Under the pieces are notes generated by a model. The model ran no database searches. It was not told the origin of the DNA and worked only from the letters and a program-made list of their open reading frames with translations. Source: a virus. Taken from it: 64,000 nucleotides of DNA. The stretch is taken from positions 41,879-105,878 of the IMG/VR virus record IMGVR_UViG_3300028827_000100, one strand, 5' to 3'. Every line of letters begins with the position of its first letter. Within the stretch, counting starts at the first letter, position 1. Positions 28,401 through 35,614 of the stretch are shown one piece after another. A program made the position numbers and the translations under genes.

Positions 28401-29326
28401 GAACTGTTGTTGATATGGAAAGTAAATTAAACAATCCAGCTACATGGCTTATAGCTGATTTTGATTATGATTACGATATAAGAATCAGAAATGCAGATGG
28501 AACGCCGTCATGCTACTATAACGTTGTATCCATGTGCAATGTAAGTTCTGTAAGCAGTAATTCAGAGTTCAGTTCTGATACGGCAGATTTGTATTTTGCA
28601 TATAATTTTTACAAAAGATTGTATGTGAAGTTTGTTACTGGAGCAAATGCAGGAGTTGAGCCTAAACAGATATTGGAGTATGATGGATACAACAAAAAAA
28701 TTATTACTGATACATGGCCCAATGCAATATCTATAGGTGACAAGTTTGATATAGTGGATGAAGGTTCTGCTACAAAGGTTGCAACGCTTGCACAGAATAT
28801 AGTCCCTACTATGACAGGGTATACGACCCCTGAAGGTGTTGCGAGTGCAAGTAGCGACAGGGCAAACGGCGAGGCTTGGAGGGCTTTCGGGAGTGGTGAT
28901 TGGATAACAGCCGACGGGGATGTTACAGGCTGGATTGAATATGAATTTACACAGCACCGTGTAATAAGAAAATATGCTATAACAGCCCCAAGTGACTTTA
29001 CCCTGTCGCCGAAGTCGTGGACATTTGAGGGATGGGATGGAAATTCGTGGCAAGTTCTTGATACACAGAGTAATATTGTTTTTTCAGCCGGGGAAAGAAA
29101 GGTATTTATAGTGAATACGGCACTTGACAAATTTTCTTATCTTAAATTCAGGTTGAATATAACGGCGAATAACGGAAATGCAAACAACCTTTCAGTAACG
29201 CTTTTTGAGATGATGAGCGCAAATGAGTTTTCGGTTGATGATGTGAATGGGCAGTTGTTTTTTGACGATATGAACACCGGAAGAAATCTCTTGGCTGAAT
29301 ACATATATGTTTTGAGGTCGTGGTAA
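25445..29326 (+). CDS. Giant tail fibre / receptor-binding protein with lectin-like and discoidin-like domains
   Basis: I chose ATG 25445 because GAGGAGGA ends 4 bases before it; an in-frame earlier start at 25412 overlaps the previous gene. The protein has 1293 residues, nearly all beta. Residues about 543-735 look like a concanavalin-type lectin/laminin-G domain (FNSTTIKNWSAIIVKDGTLA ... DVWFRIERDASNNVSVYYAD). Residues about 1124-1257 look like an F5/8-type C (discoidin, CBM32) domain (EGVASASSDRANGEAWRAFG, WIEYEFTQHRVIRKYAI, WTFEGWDGNSWQVLDT). Both are carbohydrate-binding folds, so a role in host recognition is likely. It sits between spike-region and gp25-like genes. Confidence 0.7.
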   Translation: MFQLVDTIPFRIKGEVLVEVERNGILVDTRKQNNLWLDRGTRDIILGNEPSKIFVSDSTVQPQYTDTEVPAGTQNAFGNATRTYQQSVNGVVVNRHEFYTQIAPPTSGTRTINTIGLTRGGSGVENTLAFAYLVLTAPIVQTTLDTLHIYYYVYILQPNIQGIGHSGWNDFAESFFGYKNYSLYVSRQLFYGAPKNDMKWDGYAFSQTDSRYIYNTEVIDENKYKVYFLTNFGSSSDLSSYVGHLAAFSVVRSSYYYLVKNIIEDGYVGRFWPKRNTSTEPFFDSGSSQLPQGWSKGAEIRATNPFAPEYLGIFYKVNIVTTGDVGASEYYVDVLAPYYPSTGWGHMMLFDFVNKGGSSYVIRSGIISKLGRDFIITSYINNTTGEYYTTISDLNGGGYVDIIGDDTASCKIWIHGGGTSDLFFYDQKNRDKFFKVTFNDPVNVFDNSLTEYTSARDIFHAEGDSSKIYLWHHHDGVVGVFDVATGVISDTWIDRTSFLLDYTTVGDDMIWEWGLYDSVNSRILIGVNKSVFVYPVDGVTELNGFTGVADFNSTTIKNWSAIIVKDGTLAHNAGNLEFGLSHGKPVSGTNNGLGTLMLQRVSPGAFDVVVKISSFSPTDSNQRMGMIVCGSHDNIDTQKRIERGGGNIIEAYTDDVLDSGGSASYSKTDVWFRIERDASNNVSVYYADPSVGTWNQLGVTTVMSGEVYVGLTGHTRDNGATSLIQATVSDFYFNTGTVDKRQQSVYIDNTILAATAQSGIVKLYNGIYHIITDVGVVAVNANSFDKVKDYKLYRNTDSNGKYGYFIENYYNGKYFGVAKVSLLYQNYSNKWDYDSRFANTYEVQLYEPLVDEYMWVGGFESYKQVLTMIGLNLIKNYQSSTPHSYADGQLRFEYVGGSWVLTDSDNASPTPKVTHSAWEALPSGSEEIRFLDGPTPGQSHVDGDMYTSWCVSKGLIKDNQEYITNIGMGVYFSDAQRANETYTNIGTVVDMESKLNNPATWLIADFDYDYDIRIRNADGTPSCYYNVVSMCNVSSVSSNSEFSSDTADLYFAYNFYKRLYVKFVTGANAGVEPKQILEYDGYNKKIITDTWPNAISIGDKFDIVDEGSATKVATLAQNIVPTMTGYTTPEGVASASSDRANGEAWRAFGSGDWITADGDVTGWIEYEFTQHRVIRKYAITAPSDFTLSPKSWTFEGWDGNSWQVLDTQSNIVFSAGERKVFIVNTALDKFSYLKFRLNITANNGNANNLSVTLFEMMSANEFSVDDVNGQLFFDDMNTGRNLLAEYIYVLRSW

Positions 29327-29929
29327 ATGGCTATATATCAGAAGAGAATATCTTGTGCAAATTTTACAAAAGATATTGGCGATAGCAGTTCAAATCAGCA
29401 AGCACTTTTCTGGATAGCAAATAAGGGTACAAGCTGGTTTTTAACTGCAAGATTGCTGTACAAAGAAGATATAAGTGAAGAAGAAAAGTTGAGAGAGATT
29501 CAACTGTTAAATCTTGGAAGTGGAACGTATGGCGGGATTTTTGTTTTTGGAAGCAGGTACAGCAATTGGAATATTGTATATTCTTTCAACAATGAAATAA
29601 ACATAATAAGATATAATCAGGATTTGACAAAAATTTTATTTTTTAATTCGGTAACCTATGGTACGTATCCGATTGTTTTTCATCTTGAGAGTGTTGATAA
29701 TTACATGATAACATTTTTTGATGCCGGGGCATATAAAGCCGTGTTTACAGGCGACTGGTTGAATTTTAGCAGGGCAGTTTCACTTTTTGACATTGAGTCC
29801 ATATGGGATATGTACAAAATGTATGGAACAGAAGTGACATTAAGAGACCATATAGAGGTTATGGACTATGCGAAAGAAAATTCATACGGGTATCAGGATG
29901 GATACCTGTCGCATCCTTATTCTTTTTAG
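29327..29929 (+). CDS. Hypothetical tail-region protein (200 aa)
   Basis: The ATG follows the TAA of the giant fibre gene immediately. The product is beta-rich and aromatic (NWNIVYSFNNEINIIRYNQD) without recognisable motifs. Its position suggests a partner or accessory of the fibre protein. Confidence 0.65.
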   Translation: MAIYQKRISCANFTKDIGDSSSNQQALFWIANKGTSWFLTARLLYKEDISEEEKLREIQLLNLGSGTYGGIFVFGSRYSNWNIVYSFNNEINIIRYNQDLTKILFFNSVTYGTYPIVFHLESVDNYMITFFDAGAYKAVFTGDWLNFSRAVSLFDIESIWDMYKMYGTEVTLRDHIEVMDYAKENSYGYQDGYLSHPYSF

Positions 29930-29940
29930 GGAGGATGTAT

Positions 29941-30309
29941 ATGGAAACGTTCAAGGTGGCTAATGGCGATATTGTTATAAATGAAAATCACAGGGTTGAA
30001 ACCGTAAATGGGAGTGACAAGCTCAATCAGACCATAATGGAAATGCTGTCCATAGATACTATGGAAAATGGTTTTGGTGCTGGTTTGTCTGTTGGGGTGG
30101 AAACAACATCTGTTTCATCTCTCATAAGGGCGGCTGTAAAAAGATGGAAAACATTGCAGGACAATTCCATTTTGGCAAGGGATAGCAACGAAAAGATAGG
30201 TGGAATCAAAAGTCTAAAGGTAATAAACAGGGGTACAGACATTGTATTCGACCTTGTTGTAAGTGATGGGAGAGGGAACGCAATAAATGTGGAGGTTGTG
30301 AAACAATGA
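29941..30309 (+). CDS. Baseplate wedge protein, gp25/GpW-like
   Basis: I chose ATG 29941, 4 bases after AGGGAGGATG; this gives 122 residues, the normal size of the family. The sequence has the family layout: an N-terminal strand pair (KVANGDIVINENHRVETVNG), then KLNQTIMEMLSI, then GFGAGLSVG, and a C-terminal strand pair. gp25 proteins anchor the sheath to the baseplate. The gene overlaps the J-like gene at ATGA, the classic W-J arrangement of contractile tails. Confidence 0.8.
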   Translation: METFKVANGDIVINENHRVETVNGSDKLNQTIMEMLSIDTMENGFGAGLSVGVETTSVSSLIRAAVKRWKTLQDNSILARDSNEKIGGIKSLKVINRGTDIVFDLVVSDGRGNAINVEVVKQ

Positions 30310-31676
30310 GCACGGATAGAGAAGGATGGAAGAAGATATTACAAAATGCAATAACACAGGTTAATCCAGACATAGATGTTGAATTTGGCCCTGTGTATGA
30401 TGCTGTAATAAGACCCCTTGCATCCATTCTTGAAGTTATAGATGCAAGAGTTGACTATATTAAAAATATAGTCGATATAAACAAGTGGCCGGAGTGGACT
30501 TCTGAAGACCTCGATCAGTACGCAAGTAATTTTGGAAGGATAAGAAGGCAGGGGACAAAGGCAAACGGGACTGTGGTATTTTATGCGATAGCAAAACCTC
30601 AGGCTAATATAGAAATACCAAAAGATTTTGCAGTTGAAACGGCAGACGGAACGAAGTTTATCACAACAGACAGCATGACTGTGGACATTGCAGATGTAGA
30701 GAACTATAAAAATGCTGATACCGGCAGGTACGAGTTTGAAGTTCCTGTTGAGTCGGTTGAGTATGGTTCAGCAAACAATGTTGCATCGGGTACGATAGTC
30801 AGGCTTGGTGGTTCTATAGCTGGTATAGCCGGCTGTGTAAACAGGTATGCAATGAAGGGCGGATATGATGAACAGACGAACGAAGAACTTGTAGAAGATA
30901 TAAAACTTGTTATACAGGGAGGGCTTGGCAATTTAACAGCGAGTGCGATAAAGTTGTCAGTGTTTGATGCTTTTCCACAGGTGGTTGATATAGTTGTGGA
31001 AAGAAACAATCCTGTCATAGACGGCACCATAGATGTTTATTATATAGGTGACACTATAAGTTCAAGACAGTTTACAACGTACTGGTATGGTTTTGACATA
31101 TATCTTGACAGAGGGCCGGTGGACAGTATTGTGTCTGTAACTTCTGGCTTAACAACATTTGTTGAAGATGTTGATTTTAAATTTATACAGGATAAACAGT
31201 CTGCTTTTGCAAGAACATCAAAAGCTAAAGACAGGATTGTATGGCTTGATGGCGGTAATAAACCGTCATATGGTTCACAGGTTACTGTTGAATACAGATA
31301 CAACAGTCTTTCAGCTGAAATTGAGGAGTGGCAGTCAAACGCATACAATACTTTAATATCGGATAACATTATTTACCGTCGTGCCATTCCTGTGGATATA
31401 AAAATTGACGTGAAGGTTGTTTTGTATCGTGGCTACGGCGATTCTGTTCTATCGGATGTAAAGATGCAAATAAAATCATTTATAGACAACAAGAAAATAG
31501 GTGACAGTGTTGAAGTTGCGGACATAATAAGTTTTATTAAGAAAAATGTTCCGGGTGTTAACAACATTACAGTTAACACTCTGGCACTTGTTGACGGAGA
31601 TGGTGTAGAGGATTTAGTACCTAACAAGATGGAATATTTTGTCATTGACAATAACAACATTACAGTCAGGAGGTAA
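30306..31676 (+). CDS. Baseplate J-like wedge protein (gp6/gpJ family)
   Basis: The 456-residue protein matches the Baseplate_J pattern: a helical N-terminus, then GTVVFYAIAKPQANIEIPKD and DFAVETADGTKFITT, the stretch VPVESVEYGSANNVASGTIV, and a GGYDEQTNEELVEDIK segment. It forms the wedge ring around the hub with gp25. It is directly coupled to the gp25-like gene before it. Confidence 0.88.
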   Translation: MSTDREGWKKILQNAITQVNPDIDVEFGPVYDAVIRPLASILEVIDARVDYIKNIVDINKWPEWTSEDLDQYASNFGRIRRQGTKANGTVVFYAIAKPQANIEIPKDFAVETADGTKFITTDSMTVDIADVENYKNADTGRYEFEVPVESVEYGSANNVASGTIVRLGGSIAGIAGCVNRYAMKGGYDEQTNEELVEDIKLVIQGGLGNLTASAIKLSVFDAFPQVVDIVVERNNPVIDGTIDVYYIGDTISSRQFTTYWYGFDIYLDRGPVDSIVSVTSGLTTFVEDVDFKFIQDKQSAFARTSKAKDRIVWLDGGNKPSYGSQVTVEYRYNSLSAEIEEWQSNAYNTLISDNIIYRRAIPVDIKIDVKVVLYRGYGDSVLSDVKMQIKSFIDNKKIGDSVEVADIISFIKKNVPGVNNITVNTLALVDGDGVEDLVPNKMEYFVIDNNNITVRR

Positions 31677-31682
31677 AAGGAT

Positions 31683-32336
31683 ATGCCTACTTTTGAACAG
31701 ATTCCGCTTGCCGGGAATCAGGATGCACAAAATGTTTTTAGAATTACCATTGGGGATTTCCCATGCTCTGATTTGCCACGTATTACTGCATGGGACGATT
31801 ATAACATGAATACGGTGAGTGCGGAGTCTCTTGCTGGTACACCTGCAAATGGAAATGTGAGTTCCATATGTGCTATTGACACGACGCTGTCAAGTTCCGG
31901 CACGGATTGGGCGACTGGTCTTGCACAAAATCCGGGTGGGCAGACCGCAAACAGGTTAAAAGGGAACGATTCATATATAACACTTGGGAATGTAGCACCG
32001 GGAGTTGGCGATACCAGAACTTTTCAGCTTGCAGTTGGAGTTGCCGCAGATTTTACACCGGGCACTACTGGGCATGAAATTGTTATAGGCGTGACTGTAT
32101 ATTATACTGGGAGTGCTCCATCTGTTACGCTTGAATACAATTCTTCCAATAGCGAGACAACGCCAAATTGGGTTGGCCTGAATATGCAATCGAAGGGGGT
32201 GTCTACTCCGCCAGCATATCCGAATACCGTTTTTGCTACAGGCCCGGATTCTACAACTACAAGCATAGACCCTGTTACCAAGCCTGATACCGGAGAGAAG
32301 TTTGCAGAGGAATACTGGGTACAGACGGCGGCATAA
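31683..32336 (+). CDS. Beta-rich tail structural protein (217 aa)
   Basis: The protein is rich in Thr, Gly, Ser and Asn with few charged residues, like secreted or virion beta-sandwich domains (TRTFQLAVGVAADFTPGTTG, HEIVIGVTVYYTGSAPSVTL). It begins 6 bases after the J gene. Probable baseplate or fibre component; no family recognised. Confidence 0.65.
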   Translation: MPTFEQIPLAGNQDAQNVFRITIGDFPCSDLPRITAWDDYNMNTVSAESLAGTPANGNVSSICAIDTTLSSSGTDWATGLAQNPGGQTANRLKGNDSYITLGNVAPGVGDTRTFQLAVGVAADFTPGTTGHEIVIGVTVYYTGSAPSVTLEYNSSNSETTPNWVGLNMQSKGVSTPPAYPNTVFATGPDSTTTSIDPVTKPDTGEKFAEEYWVQTAA

Positions 32337-32338
32337 CT

Positions 32339-32707
32339 ATGATGAAATTCGCAAAGTTTTTTGTCGGTGATAACGTATATACTGAATGGGATGACATCCC
32401 GGATGATGCACTGATTGAAAAAGTTGAAATTGATTTTCTCGGTCTTGGAGCCACTTTTGAAACCTTGCCTATTTTCAGACTTGAAGGTTGTAGCATGTAT
32501 ATGTTTCAGAAGTATGGCAAGGTTGCAATTGGTGGAAATGGTGTAAGGTACAATACGTTTTCCGGTTTTCAGATAGGAGGGAAAAGAGAAGGTGTTGGCT
32601 GGGTAGTTATGGATGCTCATTTTGATGAGAAGGTTGTAAGAGTGAGTATTGTGCCTGAAGTAACAACTATTTCGATAAAGAAGGGTTTGGATTATGTCAC
32701 AAAGTGA
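32339..32707 (+). CDS. Hypothetical tail protein (122 aa)
   Basis: Two adjacent ATG codons (32339 and 32342) could start it. The product is a compact mixed fold with DNVYTEWDDIPDDALIEKVE near the N-terminus. It overlaps the next gene by 14 bases. Position among baseplate and fibre genes suggests a structural role. Confidence 0.65.
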   Translation: MMKFAKFFVGDNVYTEWDDIPDDALIEKVEIDFLGLGATFETLPIFRLEGCSMYMFQKYGKVAIGGNGVRYNTFSGFQIGGKREGVGWVVMDAHFDEKVVRVSIVPEVTTISIKKGLDYVTK

Positions 32708-33602
32708 CAGTTATGCATCACTGTCTTTCACGGTTAGAGGCCACGTAAAGAAATACACAAGGTTTGCATATTGGGTTGAAGAAGTTGCAAAGTCGTGGAG
32801 TGGGGTGAATTATTCAGTTGAAGGCGTGCTGAAAAGATATTTTAGGGTGAGTTCTGAAATCATGGCCGCAAGTAACAGTTGGGTAAAAGCCTCGTCAACC
32901 GTTGAAGGGGTTGGTGCGTCATATATAAATCACAGAGCAGATGTTGTTGACAATCCTCTCCCATTTTGGTTTTCTGTGGGCAAGGACGTTGAAGACAGAG
33001 GAGACAGTTATTCTTTTGTCAATACAATTGTGCAAACGTTTTCGGATACTTATTCCCTGCTTGGTACGGTTGTACAGGCTCCTCTCTATTTATATTTTAA
33101 AAATTCTTCTCTGGTTGAAGTCTGGCAGTCGTTGTATGTTGGTGCAAGTTTGAATGTTGAAGAAATAGCAAACCTGTATTTTTCGCAGGAGGTAAACGTG
33201 CAAACTTCAATTGACGCATATTTCATGCACAAGGGTGAAGTTGAGAATTTTAGTAATTTGTGGAGTGGGATTACAACAACAGTGAATCCGTCAATAAGAT
33301 TTGACCCGCTACCGGGAACATACGATGAGCCGCAGGAGGTCAGTGTTATTGCGGATGATGTCCCGGTTTCGATAACATATACTCTTGATGGTAGTGAGCC
33401 GGATTTATCATCTCCTGAATACAAGCAGTCTATACAGATTAACAGAAGTAAAACAATAAGAGTCATGGCTGTGTTTAGTGGTGGATATACGATTTATTTG
33501 AAAGGTGACTATGTAATAGAGAATGAATATGGAAAGGTGTTGTATCAGGAGCCCTCTGTTTACGTTTCTGTTCTGGAGGATTCACTATGGAAAAAATCAT
33601 AG
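32694..33602 (+). CDS. Tail fibre-region protein with degenerate repeats and a chitobiase C-terminal-like domain
   Basis: The first 195 residues show a repeating pattern of about 17-20 residues with aromatic and Val positions (for example SDSYASLSFTVRGHVKKY and NYSVEGVLKRYFRV), which suggests an extended beta-solenoid or fibre stem. Residues about 200-264 (FDPLPGTYDEPQEVSV, then SITYTLDGSEPDLSSPEYKQ) match the CHB_HEX_C_1 pattern of chitobiase C-terminal Ig-like domains, which are found in glycan-active surface proteins. The gene overlaps both neighbours. Likely a fibre stem carrying a spacer or binding domain. Confidence 0.6.
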   Translation: MSQSDSYASLSFTVRGHVKKYTRFAYWVEEVAKSWSGVNYSVEGVLKRYFRVSSEIMAASNSWVKASSTVEGVGASYINHRADVVDNPLPFWFSVGKDVEDRGDSYSFVNTIVQTFSDTYSLLGTVVQAPLYLYFKNSSLVEVWQSLYVGASLNVEEIANLYFSQEVNVQTSIDAYFMHKGEVENFSNLWSGITTTVNPSIRFDPLPGTYDEPQEVSVIADDVPVSITYTLDGSEPDLSSPEYKQSIQINRSKTIRVMAVFSGGYTIYLKGDYVIENEYGKVLYQEPSVYVSVLEDSLWKKS

Positions 33603-34642
33603 TATATGATGAGCTTCAGGCACAAATACCAAAAGGGGACTTCTACCTCGTTGGAACAATTCCATACAGGGGTAAAAAGAACTCATATGAATTTAATATA
33701 GATACTCTTTTACCCTATTCGCCTGTGTATATTGATTTTAACGGCGAGAGATACAACTTGCAGACGGATGCATCTGGCATAGTACAACTTGTTCTTTTTC
33801 TCAAATCGGGTGTGAATACACTCAAGTGGAGGTTGGCTGGGAAAGAGTGGAATGTTGTCGAGATAAGCACAAGTAATATAGGCGCTATCCACGAGGGTAT
33901 AGGGGATGCTGTAAATGATATTCTCGCAGACTTGAGCGAGTATTGGGACAATGCATGTATTTCTACAGCTTTAGACCTGTCTCATTTTCATGCTATTTCT
34001 GGCATTGATGTCTTAACAAAAGAAAGACTTGAAGAAGCAATGCAGGCTTTATACTATTTTGTTGATAGAAAAATGGGGCCGTATGTTCTTGGTGGAGCAA
34101 TGCAGAGTATACCCCCGATTATATACAGCGTTGGTTCTTTTGTCCCGAATAGAAACCTCGTTAAGGACAAACTGTTTTCTGATATAGAAAGTAACTATAT
34201 ACTTGAACCTTCAAATGGGGTTTTGGAAGTAGTTACTGGTGGCCTGTATGACAAAGCATTGAAGTATACAGGTTCTGGGAATGTTGAGATATATGTAGCA
34301 CTCCATTCGTATGGAGGGGAATATGGGAACTGGTTGTTTTCGTTTTATGCCAAGTCGAATATAACACCGGATATAAGAATAGCTCTTTCGGTTGACGGGT
34401 CGTTGTGGTATTATAGTGATTATATGACTCTTTCAGATGAATTTGAAAAATACACCCTGTTTATAAAGAACAGTGAAAATCCGAAATATGCGAAGATAGA
34501 AATAGGGCAGATGTTTTTGTCCAACAACTGGATAGAATTTTCGTATATGCATATAGGCAGAGACAGATGGTCGAGAACTTTACCGGCAACAGTTGGGTCT
34601 GGCGGTGACAAAAAACACTTGGCAATATTGTCATGTATATAA
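33587..34642 (+). CDS. Tail fibre-region protein with a jelly-roll-like C-terminus
   Basis: The 351-residue protein has a beta-rich N-terminal 95 residues, a helical linker (residues about 97-165) and a C-terminal domain (about 195-330) that resembles a carbohydrate-binding jelly roll (ALKYTGSGNVEIYVALHSYG, WLFSFYAKSNITPDIRIALS). It overlaps the gene before by 16 bases. Probable accessory host-binding protein; the domain call is by appearance only. Confidence 0.6.
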   Translation: MEKIIVYDELQAQIPKGDFYLVGTIPYRGKKNSYEFNIDTLLPYSPVYIDFNGERYNLQTDASGIVQLVLFLKSGVNTLKWRLAGKEWNVVEISTSNIGAIHEGIGDAVNDILADLSEYWDNACISTALDLSHFHAISGIDVLTKERLEEAMQALYYFVDRKMGPYVLGGAMQSIPPIIYSVGSFVPNRNLVKDKLFSDIESNYILEPSNGVLEVVTGGLYDKALKYTGSGNVEIYVALHSYGGEYGNWLFSFYAKSNITPDIRIALSVDGSLWYYSDYMTLSDEFEKYTLFIKNSENPKYAKIEIGQMFLSNNWIEFSYMHIGRDRWSRTLPATVGSGGDKKHLAILSCI

Positions 34643-34654
34643 GGAGCGGGTGGA

Positions 34655-35602
34655 ATGGGAGAAAGTTCTTTTTCGATTTCGCAGACGACATATGTAAAAG
34701 AAAATGTGAACGAAGCATTCAGAAATGCAATGGATATGATAATTCCTGTTAACGTTTCGGTTTCATATGGTAGAGCAGTTGGGAATTTTTACGGCGTATA
34801 CGATTCGACATTGTCAAATTGTACTTTTGTTGGTATGAAATATGACGCTTCTCGTGAGATTGTTGTATTAACAGATGACGTTTTAAAAATAGATGCTCAA
34901 CTTGAGTATGTAAGTTCGCAGGTTGCAAGAATACCAACTGTGGCAACGCAGGAAATAGGTATACTCAAGAAAGACAACCTTATAATACCGCAAAGTGAAT
35001 GGGAATGGAACGGGCCTACAACGATAAAATTGCTTTCATCCACTTTTGATGAAAATTCAGATTACAGATTTACGTATGAACAGAAAAAAGAAGTGAGCAC
35101 GCCAATGCTGGACGTTGGCGTTTTGCCTTCTGAATATGACATGGTTTTTGACGCTTACAACTATTTGTTTGTAAACATGATTGCGGAGTCTGAAGTAGAA
35201 ATGTCGCAAGTTGTATTTTTTGATTCTGGAATGAGAGCATCCATAGACAATCCGGCCATAGAAGGTAGCGGTTCTTTGCGTGACGTTTCCGGAAATACCT
35301 ATTTTAGTTGGTCGTATGTTGACCGGCAAACAATAGAAATAGACGAGAGGGAATTTAAACCTGATGCGGTGTATGTTTTTACATATAAGACTAAATTCAG
35401 GTATGTATCTTATGACGGTATAGAATACTATGCGAGGTATGGAAGGTCTTACAATTCCATGTCTTCGTGGAACAAGATACAGCGTGGTGAAACTTTACCT
35501 CTTGAAAAATTTTACCAGTTCAGGTTGCAGGTAAGAGCACCAATTGTCAAGGAACAGTTGAGAATAAGAAGTATAGGAGTCAAGAAAATAAAACCTTTTT
35601 AG
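34655..35602 (+). CDS. Tail structural protein of unknown family (315 aa)
   Basis: Starts behind AAGGAGCGGGTGG. The product is beta-rich with aromatic strands (YRFTYEQKKEVSTPMLDVGV) and a C-terminus of strands ending RIRSIGVKKIKPF. It lies between two fibre-type genes and is probably part of the baseplate-fibre assembly. No known domain recognised. Confidence 0.65.
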   Translation: MGESSFSISQTTYVKENVNEAFRNAMDMIIPVNVSVSYGRAVGNFYGVYDSTLSNCTFVGMKYDASREIVVLTDDVLKIDAQLEYVSSQVARIPTVATQEIGILKKDNLIIPQSEWEWNGPTTIKLLSSTFDENSDYRFTYEQKKEVSTPMLDVGVLPSEYDMVFDAYNYLFVNMIAESEVEMSQVVFFDSGMRASIDNPAIEGSGSLRDVSGNTYFSWSYVDRQTIEIDEREFKPDAVYVFTYKTKFRYVSYDGIEYYARYGRSYNSMSSWNKIQRGETLPLEKFYQFRLQVRAPIVKEQLRIRSIGVKKIKPF

Positions 35603-35614
35603 CAGGAGGCAAAG

